This document shows positions 17,447 through 26,500 of a stretch of DNA of 64,000 nucleotides, one piece after another. This stretch comes from an uncultured Myxococcales bacterium (GTDB taxonomy: Bacteria > Myxococcota_A > Bradymonadia > UBA7976 > VGTA01): NCBI GenBank assembly GCA_937146725.1, contig CAKZRU010000071.1, forward strand, positions 37,035 to 101,034. Reading direction: 5' to 3'. Position numbers and translations under genes: made by a program. The notes under the pieces are model-generated. The model saw only the letters and a list, made by a program, of their open reading frames with translations, had not been told where the DNA came from and did no database searches. How positions within the stretch are numbered: the stretch's first letter is position 1; each line of letters starts with the position of its first letter.

Positions 17447-18061
17447 TTATAACTTGCGACGACTCACCAAGGCTTGAGCTAAGGAAAGCTGATCAGCATA
17501 TTGTAAATGACTTCCCATTGGAATACCGCTAGCAATCCGTGAAATATTTACCCCTAAAGGTTTTAACAACTCTGATAAATACAAAGAAGTTGCCTCACCA
17601 TCTACACTTGGATTTGTGGCAATAATGACTTCTACTTCACTCAAAGCTTGCTTAGAAGATAATTTTTGTAGACGTCGGATGAGTGCTGCAATCTTTAGGT
17701 CATCAGGACCAATCCCCTCAAAAGGAGAAATTACGCCGTGTAATACATGGTATAAACCACGGTATTCTCCAGTTTTTTCGATGGCCATAAGAGCTGAGAC
17801 ATCCTCTACAACACAAATGGTTAGTGAGTCTCTTTTTTCACTATTACAAAAGCGACAAGGATCTTGGGCACTTAAGTGTGCACATTCTGAGCAAAACTTA
17901 ACCGCACTATGCAGTGCTGACAAAGCATCAGCAATCTCCTCGGCGATCTCTGGAGATCGATTAAGTAGGTAAAAAGTAAACCGTGAAGCAGTCTTTTCAC
18001 CAACGCTTGGTAGCTTAGAAAAAGCGAGGATAAGCCTTTGTATTGGATCGATGCTTGGCAT
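17447..18061 (-). CDS. recR: Recombination mediator RecR
   Basis: RecR acts with RecO (and RecF) to load RecA on gapped single-stranded DNA. The N-terminal helix-hairpin-helix reads LPSVGEKTASRFTFYLLNRS. A C4 zinc finger is formed by CSECAHLSAQDPCRFC. A Toprim domain follows (TICVVEDVSALMAIEKTGEY, GLYHVLHGVISPFEGIGPDD, ATNPSVDGEATSLYL). At 204 residues it is typical. It is the last gene of dnaX-ybaB-recR, a widely conserved order, with an 11-base gap after ybaB. Confidence 0.97.
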   Translation of the reverse strand: MPSIDPIQRLILAFSKLPSVGEKTASRFTFYLLNRSPEIAEEIADALSALHSAVKFCSECAHLSAQDPCRFCNSEKRDSLTICVVEDVSALMAIEKTGEYRGLYHVLHGVISPFEGIGPDDLKIAALIRRLQKLSSKQALSEVEVIIATNPSVDGEATSLYLSELLKPLGVNISRIASGIPMGSHLQYADQLSLAQALVSRRKL

Positions 18062-18072
18062 GAGTAAAGGGC

Positions 18073-18381
18073 TTAAAGCATGCCGGGTAATGCTAGACCA
18101 CCGGTGATTTTTTTCATTTCAGATTTGGAATGGCTCAAACTTGCTTGTACAGCCATATTCACTGCTGCTGTGACCAGGTCGGCAAGTTCTCCCAAATCAT
18201 CTGGGTCAATTGCCTCGGGATTAATATCAATCTTACGGATTTTTTGTCGCCCGTCTGCAATGACCTTAACCAATCCTCCACCTGCACCACCTTCAAAGGT
18301 TTGCTCGCTGAGTTCTTCTTGTAATTGTTGAATCTGTGATTGCATGCGTCGAGCTTGCAACATGATATTTGCTTTAGCCAT
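18073..18381 (-). CDS. ybaB: YbaB/EbfC nucleoid-associated protein
   Basis: This is a small DNA-binding protein (102 residues) that forms a tweezer-like dimer on the nucleoid. Diagnostic features are the N-terminal helix ANIMLQARRMQSQIQQLQEE, the strand segment GGGLVKVIADGRQKIRKIDI, and the C-terminal helix with DLVTAAVNMAVQ and GGLALPGML. It lies between dnaX and recR as in most bacteria. The name dnaX-ybaB-recR operon applies. Confidence 0.95.
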   Translation of the reverse strand: MAKANIMLQARRMQSQIQQLQEELSEQTFEGGAGGGLVKVIADGRQKIRKIDINPEAIDPDDLGELADLVTAAVNMAVQASLSHSKSEMKKITGGLALPGML

Positions 18382-18510
18382 CGTTAACTCTCCCTATATT
18401 TCAAAGCTGGACTAGATTGCCAAACTCACTTTAAACATTCATCAATCATTATGACAAATGAGATCATGACTTTCTTGCTTCATTGAATCTTTGTCAAGTC
18501 TACAAACTTA

Positions 18511-20730
18511 TTATCTTGATTCTTGATTCAAAACTTGAGGAACAACATATACAACTTGACCACCAAAAGTATCTAAATGTTCTTGTACAAATTGTGCTTC
18601 AACCGCTTGATCAATCTGCTGAATTGCCTGTCTGGCACGCTTGCGTTTAGCATATTCGGTGAGCGACTCTAAGGTGTAACTTTCATCTTGTTCTTCTAAA
18701 CCAACCAACTCTAATTGCAGCGCATTAGGTCTTAGTTCAAAGCTTAGGTCTAAGCCCGTTTTTATATGGTGAACAAGCTGTGTGATCACAATGTCTTTTT
18801 GATGATCAAACATTTGTATAAGATCAGTAGGTCCACCCCATACAAAGGTAAGGCTTTGCTGATTATGATTCACTTCAAGCTTTATGTAACGTAACTTGAT
18901 ACGCATCTCGGCGCCTATAAATGAATCTTGCTGGCTAAGCCATTGGTTAAAGCCAACCAAACACTCATAAACTTGATCATTTAGGCCTTGTCCATGCTTA
19001 GGGCTTTGTTCCGGATCGGCAGGCAAAGTCGGATGTTTTGGGCGTCCATGTGCTCCGCTGTTGATAAAGGCAGGAATCTCGTCCAATTCATCTGCCTCGA
19101 CCGGCCTTTGTCCTACTTGATTATGCTGATGATTCGGTTCAACAGGAGTAGACTGTATCTGTCCTTGCTCGACATGCTCTTTATGCACTTTCTGTTGACT
19201 TATATGGCTTATAGCTTCGTGCATGGAAGCACTCTGAAAAGAAGAACCGGCCTGCTGTTCTGAACTGAGTTGAGGATCAATCATGCGACTTGGATCAGAT
19301 GGTTGTGAATCTGAAGATGGCGCAAGCTCTGTCGCAGTAGCTTGCGCCTGACTAAAACCCGGGTTTGACTCTATTTGTTCAGCTTGAGTCTTAGGGCTTG
19401 ATTCGATTGTATTTAAGTTTGCTGATGCTTGATCCATTTGTGTATTTGATGGATTTTGTATACTTGGTGCTTTCTGTATACTTGGTGCTTTCTGTATACT
19501 TGGTGCTTTCTGTATACTTGGAGGCCTAAAGCTTGGTGGCGGTGCTAATGGAGGTAACCCTGCATCTAAGCCCACTTGATTTAAATGTTGTTCAAGCGAT
19601 AATAAACCACTCATTACTTCGCTCACCGTAGCTGTATCTGCTTGGTGACACATCTGCATTAAGCACATCTCAAGTAATAGTTTAGGATGAGCTGAACGCT
19701 GAATCTCGTCAGCCCTGAGGATTAAGGTCTGAAAAACTTGATGAATGGCACCTACTTGAAACTCTTGTGCAGCCTGCTGAGCAAGCTCAAGCTCAGAAGG
19801 CGGTAGACTTAAGATTTTTTCTGGTTCTGGATGCACCTTGATGACCATTAAATCTCTTAATAATTCTAAAAGATCTGCACTTAAGCGCTTAAGGTCGGCA
19901 CCTTCTCCTGCATGACTACTGAGTAGGGTGATGACTTCGGCCGCATCCTGTCGTAATACCGCAGAAATCAAGCTCAACATCATTTCTCTTGAGGTTAAGC
20001 CAAAGATATCTCTTGTTTTACGTTCGGTAATCGTTTCACCACAAAAGGAAATAAGCTGATCTAGTAAAGACAAAGAGTCTCTCATACCACCTTGGGCTTC
20101 TCGTGCAACATGCTCTAAAGCTGCTGATTCAACAGTAATTCCTTCGGCATGACAGATACGATCTAAAGCACCTACAATATCTTTGGAACTAATCCGTTTA
20201 AAATCAAAGCGTTGACATCTTGAGATAATCGTATCAGGAATCTTGTGAGGCTCGGTTGTCGCAAAAATAAACTTAACATGTGGTGGTGGTTCTTCTAGCG
20301 TTTTAAGAAGCGCATTAAAGGCACCAACTGACAACATATGCACTTCATCTATTATATAGATTTTGAAACGACTTATGCTTGGACTAAAGCGAGTTGATTC
20401 TCGGAGTTCTCTAACTTGTTCTACACCGTTATTGCTAGCTCCGTCGATTTCAAAAACATCAACAGCATTCCCCTGATTGACACTTAAACAGGAGTTACAT
20501 TGCTCGCAGGGAGTAGGGACCGGTTGTGCTTCACTTAAGCAATTCAGTGCTTTAGCAAAAATGCGAGCGCATGATGTTTTGCCAACACCACGGCTACCGA
20601 TAAAAAGTAAAGCATGTGGTACTCGGTCGCGCCGAATCGCATTTTGTAAAGTTTGAGTAATATGTCCCTGCCCAACAACATCATCAAAGCGGGTAGGTCT
20701 CCATTTTCGAGCGAGAACTAAATAAGACAC
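18511..20730 (-). CDS. dnaX: DNA polymerase III subunit tau/gamma
   Basis: DnaX is the clamp-loader ATPase that also bridges polymerase cores. The true start is probably GTG 20730, giving the classical SYLVLARKWRPTRFDDVVGQ N-terminus, six bases after AGAGGA; ATG 20736 touches that site with no spacing. Domains in order: Walker A GSRGVGKT (45-52), zinc-binding Cys64/75/78/81, DEVHML Walker B and SRCQ sensor region, the gamma-like helical collar to about residue 365, a long disordered Gln/Ser/Pro linker with an APSIQK repeat, and a C-terminal tau-like domain (560-739). I found no A AAA AAG slippery site, so a separate gamma product is not supported. It is followed by ybaB. Confidence 0.96.
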   Translation of the reverse strand: MSYLVLARKWRPTRFDDVVGQGHITQTLQNAIRRDRVPHALLFIGSRGVGKTSCARIFAKALNCLSEAQPVPTPCEQCNSCLSVNQGNAVDVFEIDGASNNGVEQVRELRESTRFSPSISRFKIYIIDEVHMLSVGAFNALLKTLEEPPPHVKFIFATTEPHKIPDTIISRCQRFDFKRISSKDIVGALDRICHAEGITVESAALEHVAREAQGGMRDSLSLLDQLISFCGETITERKTRDIFGLTSREMMLSLISAVLRQDAAEVITLLSSHAGEGADLKRLSADLLELLRDLMVIKVHPEPEKILSLPPSELELAQQAAQEFQVGAIHQVFQTLILRADEIQRSAHPKLLLEMCLMQMCHQADTATVSEVMSGLLSLEQHLNQVGLDAGLPPLAPPPSFRPPSIQKAPSIQKAPSIQKAPSIQNPSNTQMDQASANLNTIESSPKTQAEQIESNPGFSQAQATATELAPSSDSQPSDPSRMIDPQLSSEQQAGSSFQSASMHEAISHISQQKVHKEHVEQGQIQSTPVEPNHQHNQVGQRPVEADELDEIPAFINSGAHGRPKHPTLPADPEQSPKHGQGLNDQVYECLVGFNQWLSQQDSFIGAEMRIKLRYIKLEVNHNQQSLTFVWGGPTDLIQMFDHQKDIVITQLVHHIKTGLDLSFELRPNALQLELVGLEEQDESYTLESLTEYAKRKRARQAIQQIDQAVEAQFVQEHLDTFGGQVVYVVPQVLNQESR
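19457..19521. repeat. 18-bp tandem repeat in dnaX linker
   Basis: Three exact 18-base units plus a partial unit encode repeats of the APSIQK type in the linker between the clamp-loader and tau regions. Confidence 0.95.
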
Positions 20731-20736
20731 AAGCAT

Positions 20737-20742
20737 TCCTCT
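20737..20742 (-). promoter_or_regulatory. Shine-Dalgarno deciding the dnaX start
   Basis: AGAGGA on the minus strand abuts ATG 20736 (no spacing) but lies six bases before GTG 20730, which yields the conserved N-terminus. Confidence 0.65.
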
Positions 20743-20897
20743 TTCAGTGAGTGCTCAGTAAGCAAAAGCGCTTTGTGAGTAGACTCATCTTCTTAACGAG
20801 ACTCAAGAACAAAAATGAAAGTATAATGTCAGATATTTTTTGGAGATACATTTTTATGTTAATCAGTACTTATCCAAATAAACAAATCTACAAAAAA

Positions 20898-20993
20898 GGA
20901 AGGGCTTCCCACTGACACCCTGGAGGTCTGCTACCGTTGCTGCATTCCTGCTCTGGCGGAGTTCACAGTTCTCAGTCATCAGTGTTCAGCCCA
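20898..20993 (-). ncRNA. ffs: Signal recognition particle RNA (4.5S type)
   Basis: The minus strand folds as a bacterial small SRP RNA. The ends GGGCT and AGCCC pair and CACTGA pairs with TCAGTG. The conserved apical part reads CTCCGCCAGAGCAGGAATG followed by CAGCAACGGTAGCAGA, containing a GGAA tetraloop closed by GCA/TGC and the symmetric loop that binds Ffh. A run of six T follows the closing helix (20892-20897), giving termination. It sits between tadA and dnaX, as scr does in Bacillus. Its 5' end is about two bases from tRNA-Ser(GGA). Confidence 0.92.
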
Positions 20994-20994
20994 G

Positions 20995-21083
20995 CGGAGA
21001 GAGTGGGATTCGAACCCACGGTGCCCTTTTGAGGCACACACGATTTCCAATCGTGCTCCTTAGACCAACTCGGTCACCTCTCC
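20995..21083 (-). tRNA. tRNA-Ser (anticodon GGA)
   Basis: This 89-base gene has acceptor GGAGAGG pairing with TCTCTCC, a D-arm GACCGAGTTGGTC, an anticodon loop with GGA (ATTGGAAAT), a long variable arm (GTGTGCC..GGGCAC) as in class II tRNAs, and a T-arm GGGTTCGAATCCC. CCA is not encoded. It decodes UCC/UCU. Confidence 0.97.
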
Positions 21084-21085
21084 GT

Positions 21086-21106
21086 GTGTGAGAGTTATTC
21101 TCACAC
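21086..21106. promoter_or_regulatory. Inverted repeat at the tRNA-Ser/SRP RNA promoter
   Basis: GTGTGAGA and TCTCACAC arms (8 bp, spacer five) lie three bases before the tRNA 5' end. A TTGACG -35-like hexamer is at 21118-21123. The expected -10 region falls inside the repeat, with only a weak match (GAATAA). Confidence 0.45.
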
Positions 21107-21202
21107 TGTGTGTCTCGCGTCAAGTACGAGTTTTTAAGAATAGGTGATTCTTGTCTTTTAATAAATCTGTATAAAACACTTTTTATATGATTCGTCAAGT
21201 AG

Positions 21203-21862
21203 TTAAAGCTCATCATTAGGAATTGATATGAGAGAATTTTTTTTAAGTACTTGGTATGTATTCTGTTTTTGGCGCTTAGATTTTTGCTTATTTTCTAAAC
21301 GACGAGCCCTAAAGAAGTCTTTGAGTAGCTTTGCACATCGTTTTGCCTCAAGACCAGCGATAAAGCTTGTACGATGATTGAGTCGCTCATCACTTAAAAT
21401 ATTATAAATAGAACGGACGGCCCCTGCTTTGGGGTCATCACAACCATAAACAATATGTTTTACACGAGCATTAATAATAGCGCCGGCACACATAATGCAA
21501 GGTTCAAGTGTGACATATAAAATGCATTCATGAAGTCGCCAATACCCCAGAGCTTGTGCCGCCCTTTGCATGGCAATGACTTCAGCATGAGCACAGGGGT
21601 CATGCTTGGTTTCACGTAAATTATATGCTTGAGCGATGATTTGCTTTTCTTGGGAGCTTGGATCTTCGTATACAATCACAGCGCCAACCGGCACTTCACC
21701 TTGTTTGGCTGCTTGCTCGGCTTGATTTATGGCTATGTCCATATAAAACTTATCAGACTCAGCAGTCGAAAAGTCATTACCATTATCTAATGGTAACTTT
21801 TCTTGTTCTTTATCTTGCTCTCTATCTTGCCCTAAGTTTTTTTCTTGCTTGCTAAGAATCAT
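21203..21862 (-). CDS. tadA: tRNA-specific adenosine deaminase
   Basis: TadA converts A34 to inosine in tRNA-Arg(ACG). The zinc-deaminase motifs are HAEVIAMQRAA (His and catalytic Glu) and PCIMCAGAI (two zinc Cys). Also present are GEVPVGAVIVYED and a family-like C-terminal helix with LLKDFFRARR. The core begins near residue 41 (MDIAINQAEQAAKQGEVPVG). The first 40 residues are a charged, low-complexity extension (DREQDKEQEK) seen by in-frame reading from ATG 21862, so the internal Met41 is an alternative start. The gene lies between two tRNA-Ser genes, neither of which has an A34 anticodon, so the placement is not a substrate link. Confidence 0.94.
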   Translation of the reverse strand: MILSKQEKNLGQDREQDKEQEKLPLDNGNDFSTAESDKFYMDIAINQAEQAAKQGEVPVGAVIVYEDPSSQEKQIIAQAYNLRETKHDPCAHAEVIAMQRAAQALGYWRLHECILYVTLEPCIMCAGAIINARVKHIVYGCDDPKAGAVRSIYNILSDERLNHRTSFIAGLEAKRCAKLLKDFFRARRLENKQKSKRQKQNTYQVLKKNSLISIPNDEL

Positions 21863-21902
21863 TTTTGAATCTTGCTTTGAAATCTAGGAAGATAAAAAGG
21901 AG

Positions 21903-21989
21903 CGGAGAGGGTGGGATTCGAACCCACGGTAGGGATTAACCTACGGCGGTTTTCAAGACCGCTGCCTTAAACCACTCGGCCACCTCTCC
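21903..21989 (-). tRNA. tRNA-Ser (anticodon TGA)
   Basis: This 87-base class II tRNA has acceptor GGAGAGG pairing with CCTCTCC, an anticodon loop CTTGAAA with TGA, a long variable arm (CCGTAGG..CCTACC) and a T-arm GGGTTCGAATCCC. CCA is not encoded. It lies downstream of serS and upstream of tadA on the same strand. Confidence 0.97.
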
Positions 21990-22089
21990 AAACCAAAAGA
22001 AAATTAACCGAGCTTTGCCCTAAGGTCAAGCTTTTTTTTAGTAGAAAATAGACAAAGTGATTTTCTAAAGGAAGATCAAAAACTTAGCG

Positions 22090-23361
22090 TTATTTAATCT
22101 CTGTTAGTCCTCTCATATATGGAACTAGAACTTCAGGAACAGTAATACTGCCATCTTCATTTTGATAGTTTTCAAGAATAGCCACCAAGGTGCGACCAAC
22201 AGCCAACCCAGAACCATTAAGAGTATGACAAAGTTGAGGCTTGCTATTGGGCTCAGGGCGATAACGAATACTTGCTCGACGAGCCTGAAAGTCTCTAAAG
22301 TTTGAACAAGAGCTGATTTCCCGATACGCCTGTTGTCCGGGTAACCATACCTCTAAATCATAAGTTTTAGCAGCTGAGAACCCTAGGTCTCCTGTACAAA
22401 GAATCATGGTTCTGAAGTGTAAGCCCAAACGCTTTAAAATGGTTTCGGCATGGCCTGTCAGCTGTTCTAGACCTGCATCGCTGTCTTCTGGACGTACAAA
22501 TTGGACAAGCTCGACTTTTTGAAATTGGTGTTGACGAATCAAACCTCGCGTATCTCTACCATAGCTTCCGGCTTCTCGTCTAAAGCAAGGCGTATAGGCT
22601 GTATAACGCACAGGAAGTTCACTGCCATCGATAATTTCGTCACGATGTAAGTTGGTCACCGGTACTTCTGCTGTTGGAATTAAGGCAAGGTTATCACGTT
22701 CTAAGATAAATGAATCATCTTTGAACTTAGGGAACTGTCCTGTGCCTTGCATTGAGTCATAATTCACCAAAAAAGGAGGCAATACCTCAGTGTAGCCATG
22801 CTCCTCGGTGTGAACATCAAGCATAAACTGAATGAGTGCTCTTTCCAAGCGAGCTAGGGGGCCTTTGAGCACAGAAAAGCGAGAGTGAGCCACCTTTACC
22901 GCTCGCTCAAAATCGAGATAACCTAAGTTTTCACCTAACTCCCAGTGCTCTTTTGGAGTAAAGCCAAAGCTTGGTTTTTCACCATAAGTTCTCAAAACTC
23001 GGTTATCTGTTTCACTACAACCAACCGGTAAATCCTCATCGGGTAGATTAGGGATTTGAAGGACTTCTGCATTCAGCAGTTCTTCTGTCTCTTTTAAGCT
23101 TTGCGCCAAAGTTTTAATTTCTTGAGAAAGTGCGCGCATCTGATCTCTAAAGCTTGCAAACTCTGGTCCCTTTTTGTCCGCTGTCTTCATAGAAGCTTCA
23201 GTAACTGATTTTTGATGACGCAGTTCTTCGGTACGTACAATGAGTTCACGTCGTCGCTTACTTAACTCAACGACCTCAGCAAATGAGATATCTGAACCAC
23301 GACGGGCTAAGCGTTCTTGAAAAGTCTCAGGGTCTTGGTCAATCTTTCTTATATCAAGCAT
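22090..23361 (-). CDS. serS: Seryl-tRNA synthetase
   Basis: This class II synthetase charges tRNA-Ser and tRNA-Sec. The N-terminal coiled-coil tRNA-binding arm is residues about 1-110 ([20 protein letters not shown]). Motif 2 is [20 protein letters not shown] followed by [11 protein letters not shown]. The serine-specific [20 protein letters not shown] follows. Motif 3 is [20 protein letters not shown]. At 423 residues it has normal length. An AGGAG ribosome site is eight bases before ATG 23361. Both tRNA substrates present here (UGA and GGA) lie just downstream on the same strand. Confidence 0.98.
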   Translation of the reverse strand: MLDIRKIDQDPETFQERLARRGSDISFAEVVELSKRRRELIVRTEELRHQKSVTEASMKTADKKGPEFASFRDQMRALSQEIKTLAQSLKETEELLNAEVLQIPNLPDEDLPVGCSETDNRVLRTYGEKPSFGFTPKEHWELGENLGYLDFERAVKVAHSRFSVLKGPLARLERALIQFMLDVHTEEHGYTEVLPPFLVNYDSMQGTGQFPKFKDDSFILERDNLALIPTAEVPVTNLHRDEIIDGSELPVRYTAYTPCFRREAGSYGRDTRGLIRQHQFQKVELVQFVRPEDSDAGLEQLTGHAETILKRLGLHFRTMILCTGDLGFSAAKTYDLEVWLPGQQAYREISSCSNFRDFQARRASIRYRPEPNSKPQLCHTLNGSGLAVGRTLVAILENYQNEDGSITVPEVLVPYMRGLTEIK

Positions 23362-23531
23362 AATGTCGGCTCCTCACCGGTCAGCATTCTATGATTTGAG
23401 CTGTTTATGGTGAGGCTTACCGCAAGCTGAGATTTGTTTCAACCTTGTTTATGTTGATTTACAAGAGAAAGACCAGAAAACTTAATTGCTAGGCATGAAC
23501 TAAGTAATTCATTAAAGGCTGTATCACTGGC

Positions 23532-26500
23532 TTATAGCGATCGTACAATCTCTCTAGCCGATTCGGCAAACTCACCTTTGGGCTGTACTTTTAGATAGCT
23601 TTTACAGTACTTTTTGGCCTTACGTCTTGAAAGGGGCTGATATAAGGTACAATAACGATATAGGGCCTCTGGATGTCGTCTATTCTTCTTTAAAATCTTA
23701 TCCAAAGCTTTACGGGCTAATTTTGTTTGTGGCGGAATTTGATTTAAATACTCTCTGGCAGTACCAATCAGAGCCGGAGTATAGTTTGGATTATGTTTTA
23801 AAGCCTTTTTGAAATGCTTCATCACTGCTTTTTGATCGCCAAGCTTACGATATAAGCTCGCTAAGTTTGACCATACATCAGCTCGCTTTGGTGCACACTT
23901 ACTCGCTTTAGTAAAGTCTTCAAGAGCTAAGCTTAATTCCTTGTTCTGCTGTGAGTGAATACGACCTACACGATAATGAATATCACACACATCTGGATTA
24001 GAATCTTGGCCGTCTTTAATCAATAAAGCTGCGCTTTCATAAGCGTTACGAAGTTCACTTGAATCAAGTTGGTCGCCATTTGCTTCCAATGCTCGCCCGT
24101 GCCAATAGTGCAATTTAGGATCTTGTTGCTTAATTTCAGCTGCAACTTTTAAGTTTTCAACTGCTTCTTGAGCATTCTTTTGCTTAAGCAACAGCTTACC
24201 CATTGCAAAACGAGTGTCTGCATCTCTTGGGTTAACCGCAAGGGCTTGCTCATAATATTGCTTTGCTTTGGCCTTATCCTTCATTGACTCCATCACCATC
24301 CCCATAGAACGCAAAGCGTCTAAATGCTCTCGATCCTGATCCAAAACTTTCTGATAATAGCCTTGAGCTTCTTTGAGTTCACCAAGTGATTGCTGCGCTC
24401 GCCCAAACTCAAAGTTAAGATCTCCATAATACCCTTGCTGCTTGAGCCATCTTAAATCCTTAAGCGCTTCTTGGGGTTGCTTGAGGGCCAAGGAAGCTCG
24501 TGCTCTTTGAGCTCGTGCTTTATGATTACTTGGATCAATCATCAAGGCTTGATCATAAGATTCTTTCGCTTGCATAAAGAACTTCTCTTGACCGCTTGTT
24601 TGAGCGATTTTGAGTTTAATATCTCCAAAGCCGTTATGTAATGCAGATGACCAAGGGCGTTGATTAATTTGCCCTTGTAAGTAACTTTGAGCTTCTTTTA
24701 CTCGAGCTTCTTTGATCAAAAGATCAGTCATCGCCAAAATTGGTTCTGGTGCATCAGGTTTGAGCTGATGGGCTTTTTCAAAGGCCGATCGAGCCTTTGT
24801 GTAATCATGCTGTTTCAGTAATTCTTTACCAAAGGCAATTCTTGGGCGAGGGTCATTTGGATACTTGTCCATGGTTTGCTTGAGCTTTTCTAAGGCCTTA
24901 TCCTTACGCTCTAGCTTTTGTAATAAGTCATACTCTTTAAGATCCAAGCTCACAGAGCCACCAGACTTTTTATTGAGACTTTCCACTTCTTGTAAAGCAA
25001 GTTTCCAATTACGTGTCTTACGAGGCCCTTCTAGTAAGCGTGCTAAGGCTTCTTCTTGATCTGGAGTTTTACTAAGAGCAGAGCGTAATGCTTCAAGCTT
25101 AGCCTGTTCCTGATTCATCAATAGTGATTGATCTGTTTCAGATAGGGTACTTGACTTTGACTTAAGCTTTTCAATTTCATTTTGCATTACATGGGCAAAA
25201 GTATCCATTGTTTGTGCTTTATCTTCTTCTGAAAACCGTTCTGGTGGTGCTTCAAACAGATTGTTTATCCAACCAAAAGCAGCGCCATCATTACCCTCTT
25301 TCAGATTTACCTCGGCAAGTGCTCGATGCAAAGCCGGACTTCCATTTCCGTCCTTGACTAACTTTTGCAAAGCTGCTTTAGCTTGACTTAAGTCGCCATT
25401 TCTTATCGCTAATTCTGCATATTTCTGTTGAGCTGATTCACGTTGTGGATCTAATTTCCTTGCTTGGTCAAAAGCATTTTGAGCCCGCTTTGTTTGGCCT
25501 CTTTGTAAGTAAGCATGTGCCATAAGCTCTTGAGCACTCGCATCTTTAGGTCGTGCTAAACCAAAGGCAATTGCTCGCTCTTGTGCTCCATCTAACTGGT
25601 GAATTAAATGACTAGCGGTTAATGCGCGTTCACCTTCGATACTTTGAGCTTCTTTTGAGTCAAGTTGACTACTTAAAACATTTGCATCTCTTGCCCACAC
25701 TGCTTGAGGACGATTAAAATGTAATGCGCCCATAGCCAGTTTTTCGATTTTTTCGGTTTTAGGAGTATTCTTACTCGCCTTCATTGTTTGAATGATCTTA
25801 TGAAAGCCTTCTGCATCAAGAGGAGAGGGATTTTTCAAAGTTTCGGCATATGCACCCGCTTTATTAAGATCACTAGGTTTAAATGCAGACTTCAAACCTT
25901 TACTCATTGTAAACCATGAGGCTTTATTGCTTTGAGACGCTTGAGATGCTTGAGGCTTTTGCCCTGCTTTCACAGTTGATGTGGTTAAAGTGTTTTGAGT
26001 CCCAGCTTTAACGCTCTCAGAGCTTTGAGGCACTTTCTGCTCTTGACTTGCTTGTCCTTTAGCTGCTTGTGAAATACTCCGAAGTTGTGATGAGGTCTCT
26101 TCACTATTTCCTAAGGGACGTTGGTTTGCCTTAACATTGGCTTCTTGTTTTGTTGTATCAACCGAGTCAGAGCTAATCCCAAAGTTCTGTAACTGTGCTG
26201 TCATTTGATCAACAAGCTCAGGTTTTTGCGTAAAGATATAAGTTCCCGAAACAATAAGTAATAGAGCGATCCAAAGTAGGGCTCTATTCGATGATTTTGG
26301 TTGGGCTTTTGTGGAAGTATTTGACTCTTGTGGCTCTCCTTTTTCTTCAAGCTCTAATTCGGCTTGCTCAGCCTTAGGATTAGAGGTTTCATCTTCCTCG
26401 AATTCATCCTCCACACCGATCGACATCAATTCATCATTAACATTATCTTCAATGTCTGCCGACTTGCTTTCTTCGTTACTTCCCATATCAAATACGATCG

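Noticed and set aside
21203..21862. Idea that TadA edits the flanking tRNA-Ser genes
   Set aside because: Neither tRNA-Ser has A34 (GGA and TGA anticodons), so they are not TadA substrates; the placement is an old gene order.
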